A DNA stretch of 64,000 nt, taken from Bremia lactucae (Eukaryota; Oomycota; Peronosporomycetes; Peronosporales; Peronosporaceae). The notes below the pieces were generated by a model, which had not been told where the DNA came from, ran no database searches, and worked only from the letters and a program-made list of their open reading frames with translations. Positions 54,555 through 64,000 of the stretch are shown here, piece by piece (the first letter of the stretch is position 1; each line of letters begins with the position of its first letter). The translations under genes were made by a program, and so were the position numbers. Where the stretch lies: assembly GCF_004359215.1 (NCBI RefSeq), contig NC_090618.1:3228203-3292202 (forward strand), read 5' to 3'.

Positions 54555-55784
54555 ATGCGTGTTGCTTGTTGGGCGCTCTTTGCTGTGTCACTGGTTGTGT
54601 CTGTGCTTGCTAAAGGCAAAGCAAAATCCAAAGACAATCTGACATGTCTGGCACCGTCAGCTGTAGCTTCCTTCGAGTCAAAGATTGCGGAATTGCAAGA
54701 ATCCAATGCTGCGCTGCAGCTTCAGTTGGAAACAGCGAAGGCTCAGCTGGAAGATAAAGCTCCTAATCATGAAGTAGACGTGTCAGAGCTTCAAAAGGAG
54801 ATTCATGAGCTGAAAAAGAACGTAGCTAGTGAAAAGCAGGGCTTCACGTTGGAGCTCACTAGCGCGTTGAATAAGTTCCGCACCGAAAGTGCTGCGACTC
54901 TTGACAATCAAGTAACAAAGCTGAAAAAGGATCTTGCAACGGAACAAGCTGCAGCTTTTACTGCAAGTACCGAATTGAAGGTGGCGGTGGCTGATAAGGC
55001 CAGACAGGCCAAAAAGATTGCACAGCTGGAGAAAACCATTCAAAGCGTGGACAAGAAAAACAAGGCGCTTCTGAAGGATCTAAGTGATTCCACGCCCGTG
55101 GATCTCTCGTTAGCGTCGCTGCTGTCGTCGTACTACGATGAGGCGCTTGTGCTTGCGGAAGACGCTGCTGGTATTGCTCAGCAGAAGCTTCATGAGCAAT
55201 CAGATACACTCGATTTTGTCCAAGGCCAGATAGAAACCGCTAAGACCACGGCGTGGGATACAACGAGCAGTTTCTATGCAGAAAACTTAGCAGCGACGAT
55301 CGATCCAGTATTGGCAAACGTGCACGAGGCCGTGCACCCGCATACTGAGAAGTACTTGCCTCTATTGCAAACTGAAGGTGCCAAGGCTAAAGACATGGTT
55401 ATCGTTTACTCTCAAAAAGCGCTTCGTCACGCCAAACGCGCACGTTTGGAGGCAATTGCGCTTTTGGAGCAGAATGAACACGTGGCACAACACGCTCGAA
55501 AGATTATCGATGGCGTTTTGATCGTCTTGGCTGTTCCGGTAGTTATGTTCCAGGTTCGCCTTGCGCTTCGTCTTGTATGGTGGGTGCTTACTACGACACT
55601 GCGTGCTCACGTGGGGCTTGTGCTGTGGAACTCGCAAGCGCAGCTCCAATACGAAGCTCAAAGTACCGAAGAAGACGGCGAGCATTCAGCAGAGTTTGAA
55701 ACTCCCTTGAATGGCCCTGCGATGAAGGTGAGTTCGAAATCGACAGCTATGTCTCAGAAGCGGGGAAAGAAGGCCAAGAATTGA
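54555..55784 (+). CDS. Signal-peptide, coiled-coil, single-pass membrane protein of unknown function
   Basis: Intronless, 409 aa, ATG start. A clear signal peptide (MRVACWALFAVSLVVSVLA) is followed by a Lys-rich segment. Residues ~35-190 form a long coiled coil of Glu/Lys/Gln/Leu heptads (e.g. IAELQESNAALQLQLE). Residues ~200-315 are helical. A hydrophobic segment at ~318-340 (VLIVLAVPVVMFQV) and an adjacent amphipathic stretch suggest a C-terminal membrane anchor, with a short basic tail ending GKKAKN. I recognise no domain. The topology suggests an ER/Golgi-luminal tether or structural protein. No RxLR or LFLAK motif follows the signal peptide, so an effector is unlikely. Confidence 0.85.
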   Translation: MRVACWALFAVSLVVSVLAKGKAKSKDNLTCLAPSAVASFESKIAELQESNAALQLQLETAKAQLEDKAPNHEVDVSELQKEIHELKKNVASEKQGFTLELTSALNKFRTESAATLDNQVTKLKKDLATEQAAAFTASTELKVAVADKARQAKKIAQLEKTIQSVDKKNKALLKDLSDSTPVDLSLASLLSSYYDEALVLAEDAAGIAQQKLHEQSDTLDFVQGQIETAKTTAWDTTSSFYAENLAATIDPVLANVHEAVHPHTEKYLPLLQTEGAKAKDMVIVYSQKALRHAKRARLEAIALLEQNEHVAQHARKIIDGVLIVLAVPVVMFQVRLALRLVWWVLTTTLRAHVGLVLWNSQAQLQYEAQSTEEDGEHSAEFETPLNGPAMKVSSKSTAMSQKRGKKAKN

Positions 55785-56236
55785 AGTAGCTTTGATTGCG
55801 CTAGGAGTGTAACGTTATCTGGAATGAACAAACGCCTGGCAAGAGGTAAATGTTGCTTTGTTTCAACGAGATTGGCTGCAGGAACTCATGAATGAAATTG
55901 AGAATACCGCGTAATTCTTACATTCTGACGAAATATTGACTGAATAAAAACAATGATTATTTCAAAAACGTTTAATTGTCGCTTGGGATAAAAATGACAT
56001 TATTTGTCATTCAGCTCTCTCTACCTGTCCAAAGCGATAGCTACATTCATAAATCATCCTAAAATGGTAACTCTTAGAAGTTCAAAGCGATGGGGATGAA
56101 TACAGCAAAGCCTCCGACCTCCGCACCATCTACTAAAAAGCGTCGAGTCGTTTCCTCTCCGCCCGTGCCGCTCGTAGTTCAACAGGACATTTCACCCAAT
56201 GATGTCCAAAATGCGCTTGAGTTCATATCACGTACC

Positions 56237-56499
56237 TGTTGGAAATTGTATTATTTCTGAGATGGTTAGTCGTTTCATGACGGTACGTATGTGCATGAAG
56301 AGGCGTGCTGCGGTGGTTGAAGTGGCGGCTAACGACTTAGGGCCTGTCGTGTTATTACCTTCGATCAGCTTCGGCTGCAAGAAACTGCTTAGATGAACAT
56401 GAGCTGTAGAGAGGTATGACAGATAACACAAGGGCAACAGATAATGACATAATCCTTTTATTACAGTGCTAAATACTTCTTCTCCATGTCAAGTGAACA
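56237..56499 (+). repeat. Copia 5' LTR
   Basis: 263 bp, TGTTGGAAATTG ... GTGAACA. It differs from the 3' LTR by small indels and a few substitutions, so the insertion is not brand new. Confidence 0.95.
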
Positions 56500-59400
56500 A
56501 ATTATGAGCCCAAGCTCAGAGATGAAAGACGACGCCAACACGGCATAGGCACCGCCAACAACCAGTCACGAAAGGGCTGCGACGGAGCCTGCTGTGGTCG
56601 TCCCTCCTCACGCTCACGAAAGGAGCGCGGATACCAATGCGCTAGAGAGGGTTCTCACGATGCTGGGGGGCATGGAAGAGCGCATGAAGAAGATGGAGCT
56701 GTCGCAGGCGAGAATTGCCGAAGACGAGCGCATGCGAGGCGCTGTCGACAGCGGTATGTTTGGCTCTATGCTTGGCGCCGACTTCGCAGGCAAGCTACAT
56801 CGAGACGCTCTCGACTGGTCGGACTTGCGAAGTCACCAAGCGCCGCGTCCTACTATGGACAGGCTTGACGGGTTTAAGTCAAGGGCTCATCAAGATGTGC
56901 CGCAACGTGCACAGCCACCACCTCGCCCACCTGTTCCATCCCCGTATCAACCGCAGCCTCAAGCTCCGGCTCAAGCTCCTACCACGTCTCAGTATCGAAC
57001 GCCTGACGCCTGACGCGAGGCAGCATAAGCTTGCTATACGCAAGTTTGATGGGACTGAGGTGTATGTTGGTCTCGGATCTGGCTTTTTTGATTGGGGCAA
57101 GACTTTCTGGCGACAGGTGGACATGGCCCAAGAGTCGTGCGGCTTTCTCTGGACAGAAAACGTCAAGACTGACGTTCTGGGGCAGTACTTGATGGGTACT
57201 GCGGAGCGGTACTTCAACAAGCAAATCGACACTTGGTGGGCTGTGCTACCGACTCTCCAATATGTCATGCAGCGTATGCTTGACACCTTCAAGACCAGCA
57301 TCACTGCGGCTCAAGCGATGAAATTATTCACGGCAAGGAAGGACAATAAGCTCCCATGGCCAGAACATTACCTCTACCTCGTCGCAGTCAGTGATGCAGC
57401 TGGGGGGGGTCTGAGCAGCAAGTTCTCGACAACATTCTGCGATACGCATCACTCGAGCTATCGACGATATTGATGGCTAAGTATCAAACGCATCGCGTCG
57501 ATTTCCTTGTCCAAGCAGAAGAACTTGCGCATTTTGCGCAGACGATCAAAATGGAATCCAGGTCAGGGCGCGCCTTTGGAAAGGAGGTCGTCGCGCATGT
57601 GGAAGATTCTGCGTTGCGCAAGGAGACACGTACCTGCTATGGGTGTGGTAAAGCAGGGCATGTCAAGACTGATTGTCGAAGCAAATAGACTAGTTACACA
57701 AACGGAGGCCATCGAGCCAAGGGCGGTGGAAATATTGTGCTCGCAATTGGCGAAGGCGCCAGTATTAAGAGCTCACGTCATGACAAGCTGAACCCGACAC
57801 TGGTGATTGGAGAAAAACACTGATCGTGATGGATGGATTTTGGACAGTGGGTCCAGTCGCCACCTGGTTAATGACCAATCTTTGTTGCAAGACGCAAAAA
57901 TGTGCGAACATGAGTGCCATCTGGCGGATGGCGAATCAGTCAAGCTGTTACGTGTTGGTAACGTGGTACTCACTGTGGTAGCAGGAGGGCAAGTGCGGGA
58001 CGTCACGTTGACTGAAGTTTACCTCGCACCAGAGCTCTCGCGAAATATAATTTCGTACGGCAAGATCGAGCGCAAGGGGTTCGGAATCGTGTATGATGGC
58101 ATGAAGCGCGCACTAGCCAGGCGCAGCGATGGTGAAGTCGTATTCGACATTTCAATGGATAATAATGTTCTTTACGTAAAGACGGTGGCCCCAAAACGCA
58201 GTACAAGCACACCAAGTGACGTATTGATGGCGATAATTACGCACGAGGCATCAAACGAGTCAGTCAAGGAGATGCAGAGTGGTTCACTATACCACTTTCA
58301 CCAGCGACTGGGTCATCTGGGCTACGACGCGATTGAGCTGATGGCAAAGGACCCGGCGTCAGGCATCAAGATAACGGATCGTTCAAGACCTACGTGTGTG
58401 TCGTGCGCAGAGGGGAAACAGACCAAGAATGTGCAGTCGCACAAGGACACGGGGGCTCACTCGCCAATCGACTGTATTGGCGGTGTCATATGTTCTGACC
58501 TTAAAGGTCCGATGACACCAAGGGACCGACTTGGGAACCGGTACTTGATAAATTTCGTGGATCACAAGTCTAATTACTGTCGCGTATTTCTCGCTAAGAC
58601 CAAGGACCAGGCGGCGAAGAAGTTCGAGCAGTTTTTGGCCTTTTTCGAGCGTCAGTTTAACTGTCGTGTACATGTCCTAAGGACGGACGGGGGGAGGTGA
58701 GTATGAAAATGTCGACCTGTTTTGCAAGTCAACAGGTGTTTCAAGACAAGTCAGTGAAGCCAGAAATCAAGCATCAAATGGAAAAGCTGAGAGAATGCAC
58801 CGGACGGTGCTTAATATGGCTCGCTCGATGATATTTGCAAGTCGACTCCCTTTGTCGTTCTGGGGTGATGCGGTTGAGTATGCCTCACATATCCTTAATC
58901 GCAGCCCGACAAGTGCAAATGAGGAAAGAGCATCGCCTATGGAGATACTTAAGAAGCGTGCTCCTGAATTGCGTGACATTGTGGTTTTTGGATCTGTTTG
59001 TTCTGCTTACAGCGACCCGCGCAAGAACTCGCTGGCAAAAAGGTCTCAAGTCGGCGAAATTATCGGACGCAGCGACGAAACCAAGGGCTACAAGGTATTT
59101 CTGCAAAAGGACAATAAAGTCGTGGTTACGCAACACGTAAGGGACATCCAAACTCTGAGTGATGAGCAGAACAGTCAGTTGCGTAGAGAACTCGACTTCG
59201 AGGATCAGGAAGATGGTGTGGTGTCGACATGCTCAAGTGAAGGAGTCATGGTTTTGGCTTTGAAAAGTCAAAAGGAAAGAATAAGTCGAAGTCATGGACG
59301 CGTGATGCCCACAGGACTCGGGGTGCATCGAAACGTGCGCAGTCTATTGGTGTTCAGGAGGAGCAAGAACGTGAAGAGAGTGTCGTGGCTCACATTTACG

Positions 59401-61041
59401 AGCGCGATTCCAATAATTATGGGGAAGCGATGCGCAGCAGCAAGCGCGAAGGGTGGGAGATAGCCATGCGTGAAGAGATAGAAGCTCTCGAAGAAAACAA
59501 GGTCCGCCGATTGGTCAAACGAAGTCCCAGTAGTAATGCACTGCACACCAAATGGGTGTTTAAGACGAAGACCGATGCGCACGGTGATCTCGAGCGGCTC
59601 AAGGCTCGACTTGTTGCGTGCGGGAATGAGCAAGTTTTTGGTGTTAATTACCAGCTTACCTTCGCCGCAGTTATGGACATATCAACGGTCAAGGTACTAC
59701 TTGCTCTGGCAGCAACGTGGGGAGTGCCCGCTAAGCACGGGGATATACCCAACGCTTACGTGAAAGCGGATAAGGAATCTCGCCTTGAGATATTCTTGCA
59801 GATACCGCAAGGCATGGACATTGGTGAAGCGACTATGAAGAGTTTCGGCGTGACAAGCAAGAACGAGCTTTCGCTAGAACTATGCAAGAGCTTGTACGGC
59901 CTCAAGCAGGCTGGACGATTATGGAGTTAGCTTCTTCATGCAAATTTGTGCGATGCGGGCTTCACACAGTGCGTGTCTGACATGTGTCTATACTGGAAGC
60001 GCGATGAAAAGGACATTGTTGTGGTGGGTGTTTACGTGGATGACCTTTTGGTCACCGGCACTGATGCGGCCGCAGTTGACCGTTTCTTCGAAACTCTATC
60101 AAGTTTGTCGATTAAAAATCTCGGACAAGTGAGCAAGTTTCTTGGGATGCGAGTGGTGCTTAACGATGGTGGTGGCTATCAGCTGGACCAGGAGGAGGCT
60201 ATAAACGACTTGCTACGTGAGCATGGACTCTCGAATGCAAATCCAACACTTGCGCCTATCGGTTCTGGTTGCTACGAGGTACATCCAAGTGATACTGTGT
60301 TGCTAGAGGGCAAGGGCAAGAATGGATTACCCACAGTCAAGGAGTTTCAGTCACTAGTTGGGTCGCTACTTTGGGTTGCGCGATGCACGCGGCCCGACAT
60401 TGTGTTTGCGGTCCACAAAGCGACACGTCAAACCCATCAACCTCTGCTTCACGATTGGAAGCTTGCAAAGCGGGTGGCGCGCGCTATCTAAAAGGCACGA
60501 AGTCGATGAAACTCAACATGACACCAAGCGAAAATGACAGGATGTCGATTGTGGTTGAAAGCTATAGCGACGCGGATTTCGCCGCAGACAAAAGTGACAG
60601 GAAGTCTCTGACCGGAGGTATTATACTTCTCAACGGTATGGCGGTCAGCTGGTGTGCCAAAAAACAGGGTGGTGTATCACTATCGACAATGGAAGCCGAA
60701 GTTGTGGCGGCATCGGAGGTGGCGCGAGAGCTTTTAGGCATACGCGAAATGCTATGCGAATTCGGAGCAGTGCCAAAATTGCCCATGTTAATGCATGTCG
60801 ACAATCAAGCTGCTATTCGACAGCTTGAAGGAGAAGCGTCGTCGCTCAAGGCCAAACATATTGACGTTCGAGTCAAGTTTGTTTGCGATTTTGCCCGACG
60901 TGGGATTGTGCTGGCACAGTCCGTGCGATCGGAGGAAATGCTGGCTGATTTGCAGACCAAGGCACTCGACGCGACCAAGCTTGCCAAATTGCGTGCTTTA
61001 ATGCGTGTTGGTTATGACGGTAAGTCTTAGCCGAGGAGGAG

Positions 61042-61300
61042 TGTTGGAAATTGTTTATTTCTGAGTTGGTTAGTCGTTTCATGACGGTACGTATGTGCAT
61101 GAAGAGGCGTGCTGCGGTGGTTGAAGTGGCGGCTAACGACTTAGGGCCTGTCGTGTTATTACCTTCGATCAGCTTGGCTGCAAGAAACTGCTTAGATGAA
61201 CATGAGCTGTAGAGGTATGACAGATAACACAAGGGCAACAGATAATGACATAATACTTTTATTACAGTGCTAAATACTTCTCTTCTATGTCAAGTGAACA
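61042..61300 (+). repeat. Copia 3' LTR
   Basis: 259 bp copy of the 5' LTR. A purine-rich tract (CGAGGAGGAG) lies directly before it and is the likely polypurine primer. Confidence 0.95.
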
Positions 61301-61918
61301 GTACCGACATCCATAGTGCCACGAAAGCTCGAATGCTATTCACGTGGCTGCTGTACCCCGTAACCCCCGAGAAGTTCTATTCGAAGTACTAGGAACAGCG
61401 ACCACTGGTTATTAAACGTAACTATGCTAGCTATTATGACGGCTGGTTCAGCAAGGACGAAGTCGACCGCATCCTAAAGACCCATACGCTCGAGTACGGC
61501 ACCGATCTAGACGTGACAAAGTACGTAGATGGCACCCGTCATACACTCAACCCCGCGGGAACAGCTACCGCTAAGAAGGTGTGGAAACACTTTGACGAAG
61601 GTTACGAGCGACGGTAGTCCGCTTCAGAAAATTACCGTGAAGACGCAGCTCCAGCTGATCCGACATGGTGTTGCTCGTCTTCTGATTGAGGATGGCAAGG
61701 CGGTGCTTTATCACTGTCGTGAAAACTCTCGCATGCACCATGAAGTTCCAATCGCTCCCCTCGAGTTTGAATTAGATGATGCTGAAAGCATTGAATATAT
61801 CTTAAAGAGCTATCCCGAATATTTTCGCGTGGGTGATATGCCCCACGAGGACCCCTATGACCAAACGGAACTCGCAAAGGCTCTCTTCAAGGAAGGAATA
61901 TTAATTTTCCAGTCATAA

Positions 61919-62429
61919 ATCCAGCATATTTCTCGTAGAAATTAATGCTACGTATAAGCGACTAGGAGATTATGTGATAGTAACTTTTTCGGATATCAGA
62001 TAATTTTCTTCACGAGTCCTCGACAAAAAGTTGCTAGACTGATGTCATCACTGATGTGGGGGGGAATTAAAGCGTCGCAGCTGCTACTGTGCGCCCGATT
62101 ATTTCTGCTTGTCAGTGTAATTATTAAAGTATTGTTAATTTTGAAGGGTATCTGGTGCGCGTGCGTAGAAGCGCAGCAGGATTTTTGATCAAATTTGGTA
62201 ACCGCGGAATTTACATTTACACAGTATTACTGTAAAAGATGCCTGCTCTTGCGGCGACACACGTGATCATTTGGACAGTAAAGTAGGCAAGCATGGACAT
62301 TCTTTTCTCAGTTCCGTGTGTTTAAGATTTACTTTGTGGTGAAACAGAAAGTAGCTGTGATGTATGTGATGTATTTAAGTCGCGTGTATTGAATGTTATA
62401 GCAATTCTTGTTTAGAACTTGCTCTGAAT
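61919..62429. other. Intergenic; nothing recognised
   Basis: AT-rich DNA between the dead NO66 gene and the next Gypsy scrap. No open frame resembles a gene. Confidence 0.4.
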
Positions 62430-63042
62430 ATCATACCTGGCACCAAGTATTGTGGGACCAGGCAATGGTGTGCTGTTGCCGAAAGAACAAGTAGATTATA
62501 TTATTGAGTTCTTCGACAAACGAGCCAAGGCGGGATATATCCGTGAGATTAAATCTCTTCACTGCAGCCCGACCTTTTGTGTGCGTAAAGCTACAGGTGG
62601 GATGGCGCGTGGTTCATGCTTACAATTAGCTGAACATGGCAACAATACCGGCGCAAACGTCAATCCCGCAAAAAGATGCTTTGCTGAGCTCCTTGGGAAA
62701 GTCAACTATCTTTCCGCGTTAATTTTAAAGATGGCTACTATCCGGTACTCATGAGAGAGTCCGATGTAGCCAAAACGACAGTAAACATCCCAAGCGGTAT
62801 GCTTTGGGAGTGGCCTGTGATGCCATAAAAGTTGATAACGCACCGGCAACATTCCACTGAGTGGTGAATCACGTGATGTGTCAGCACTGGCCTACGCGCC
62901 CCGTTACTTTTACGATGTATTCGTGTATAGTAGGACCGAGGAGAGGTTGAGTGAAATAGAGTCGCACAAGCTTCATTTGGACGCTGTGTTGCAGACTCAG
63001 GCTGACGCCGAATTTTACGTCAACTTACAAAAGGGCGTTTTA
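62430..63042 (+). mobile_element. Gypsy RT scrap
   Basis: Plus-strand remains of the same pol subfamily as 1-2370 and 27704-28492: PGTKYC.TRQW, EQVDYIIEFFDKRAKAGYI, HCSPTFCVRKATGG, then frameshifted YNxxNMATIPAQT..-like, KVNYLSALILKMATI and the FDDVFV-like region near 62910-62940. Multiple indels. It ends at 63042, where the palindromic LTR pair starts. Confidence 0.8.
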
Positions 63043-63958
63043 GGTGTAACGGGCTAGAGTTGCCCTAATGTAACACAGTCCCCATTAAGTACATTTGGTA
63101 CTTAAGGGGATGGTCAATCACTAAATAATAGTAATTAGACCCAACACTCGGGTGTGGTGCACAACTGTGATCAACCCTTGTGGATGTGATGCACATGGGT
63201 GCATTCACATTAGGAGGATGACGCCCAGCGTCATCCATGATGACGGCTAGCGTCATCAGTTACGCGAGGTATCTATAAAGATACGCTCGCAATACATATT
63301 AAATGATATCTATAGAGATATCATTTTAATTGGTAAAAATAGGTATTTGTATTTAATTCTATTAAATATAAATCAGTCTGAAATTTACTACCTACTTGGT
63401 AAGTGCGCACGAGGAGACGGATTACCGCTCCCGTGACGTCACTTCACCAGAGTTCTTAGTGTGTTGGGTGAGGTCGCTTGCGCGCCCACCACAACTACCT
63501 CACTGCACGCAAGAGAAGCAGGTGCAAACCGCTTCCTCGCTGTGCTAGGGTGTGTGCTAAGTAGAGCGTGGCCGCATTGCGACGTGCCCGTCTACACTTA
63601 CCAAGTAGGTAGTAAATTTCAGACTGATTTATATTTAATAGAATTAAATACAAATACCTATTTTTACCAATTAAAATGATATCTCTATAGATATCATTTA
63701 ATATGTATTGCGAGCGTATCTTTATAGATACCTCGCGTAACTGATGACGCTAGCCGTCATCATGGATGACGCTGGGCGTCATCCCTCCTAATGTGAATGC
63801 ACCCATGTGCATCACATCCACAAGGGTTGGTCACAAATGTGCACCACACCCGAGTGTTGGGTCTAATTACTATTATTTAGTAATTGACCATCCCCTTAAG
63901 TACCAAATGTACTTAATGGGGACTGTGTAACATTAGGGCAACTCTAGCCCGTTACACC
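63043..63958. repeat. Large palindrome of two inverted family-B LTRs
   Basis: GGTGTAACGGGCTAG... at 63043 is repeated inverted as ...CTAGCCCGTTACACC at 63958. The left unit (63045-63597) is a full minus-strand LTR. The right unit (~63599-63956) is a plus-strand LTR lacking its first ~190 bp, and is followed by CCATCCCCCTC, the kind of leader that follows family-B LTRs. The two arms of ~355 bp are almost identical and share a private extra hairpin block (ATGATGACGGCTAGCGTCAT) not seen in any other copy. Confidence 0.85.
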
Positions 63959-64000
63959 ATCCCCCTCTTTAAGAACGAATTTACATTTTTAAATTCGACA

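Larger units (their letters stand above)
56237..61300 (+). mobile_element. Ty1/Copia retrotransposon, structurally complete but with stops
   Basis: 5064 bp with LTRs at 56237-56499 and 61042-61300 and a perfect 5-bp target duplication (GTACC at 56232-56236 and 61301-61305). Order on the plus strand: gag (56594-57473, two frames), CCHC knuckle CYGCGKAGHVKTDC near 57640, protease (WILDSGSSRHLV near 57830), GAG-pre-integrase (HQRLGHLGYDAIEL), integrase (SDLKGPMT, FVDHKSNYCRVF, then after a frameshift at ~58698 ..NGKAERMHRT), RT (LKARLVACG, LYGLKQAGRLW, YVDD at 60032-60043) and RNase H (SDADFAADKSDRKSLTG). A TAG at 59928 interrupts the RT. The order PR-IN-RT-RH defines Copia. Confidence 0.95.
56090..61918 (+). 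pseudogene. NO66: NO66/MINA53-like ribosomal oxygenase, deleted and Copia-interrupted
   Basis: Host gene split by the Copia element at 56237-61300. Before the insertion an ATG at 56090 opens a basic N-terminus (STKKRRVVSSPPVP). After it, in frame across the 5-bp duplication, come KARMLFTWLLYPVTPEKFYSK.., PLVIKRNYASYYDGWFSKDE and YGTDLDVTKYVDGTRHTLNP, all typical of NO66 JmjC oxygenases. A TAG at 61390-61392 replaces the conserved Trp of the YWE..PL block. Near 61605 the reading jumps, in a new frame, to the C-terminal winged-helix region (IRHGVARLLIEDGKAVLYHC, LKSYPEYFRV). The JmjC core with its HxD..H iron site, normally ~200 aa, is absent. Three independent lesions make it dead. Family role: 2OG-dependent histidyl hydroxylation of a ribosomal protein. 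Confidence 0.88.

Noticed and set aside
54555..54700. Possible RxLR-type effector
   Set aside because: A signal peptide is present but no RxLR, dEER, LFLAK or similar motif follows; the long coiled coil and membrane anchor do not fit.
63045..63956. Classical DNA transposon with long terminal inverted repeats
   Set aside because: The arms are recognisable as LTR family B seen singly elsewhere, no transposase is present, and the centre is just the rest of one LTR.
1..64000. CRISPR arrays, rRNA or tRNA genes
   Set aside because: No regularly spaced direct repeats with unique spacers and no rRNA or tRNA signature was found by eye; a tRNA scan was not run.

Overview
The window looks like nuclear DNA of an oomycete, most likely a Peronosporales plant pathogen. 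Introns are very short (48-79 bp, GT..AG) and intergenic gaps are small. There is an N-terminal-FYVE myotubularin, a paralogous pair of START-like proteins with zinc-finger tails, CYP86-clan-like P450s, and heavy Ty3/Gypsy and Copia colonisation. I cannot name the species from sequence alone. No RNA genes or CRISPR arrays were seen.

Layout: (1) 1-5675, Gypsy wreckage on both strands with pieces of two LTR families, called A and B here. (2) 6254-18712, a gene island: proteasome alpha-2, a PARL/Pcp1-type mitochondrial rhomboid protease, a FYVE-myotubularin lipid phosphatase, a trehalose-6-phosphate synthase with a degenerate phosphatase half, a CaMK-like kinase, and a 10-exon DHHC palmitoyltransferase. 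(3) 18946-29935, a Gypsy mosaic (LTR families A, B and C) that changes strand repeatedly and contains assembly gaps. (4) 31169-48495, a second gene island: a palindromic four-gene block (START-like / P450 // P450 / START-like), an RNase-inhibitor-type LRR protein, a CLASP/TOG-like protein with a C-terminal hydrophobic segment, and a full-length ABCB transporter. (5) 49743-54377, more Gypsy mosaic. (6) 54555-55784, a signal-peptide coiled-coil membrane protein of unknown function. (7) 56090-61918, a ruined NO66-type ribosomal oxygenase gene split by a Copia element with a perfect 5-bp target duplication. (8) 62430 to the end, a Gypsy pol scrap abutting a ~0.9-kb palindrome made of two inverted family-B LTRs.

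The host genes are mostly housekeeping or membrane/lipid functions: proteolysis, phosphoinositide turnover, S-acylation, P450 oxidation, lipid transfer and efflux. They do not form one obvious pathway, but the START-like/P450 block looks like a duplicated functional pair.

The most unusual signals are: (a) long stretches of the Gypsy LTRs, leaders and even coding regions built as strings of consecutive perfect short inverted repeats, which I did not notice in the host genes or the Copia element; (b) a 5-nt microexon that supplies the catalytic cysteine of the DHHC enzyme; (c) the inverted two-gene duplication; (d) an NO66 gene that has lost its JmjC core; and (e) repeated strand flips inside Gypsy pol, which may be biological or assembly-made. 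All gene models were spliced by eye, and intron boundaries are inferred from reading frame plus splice signals.
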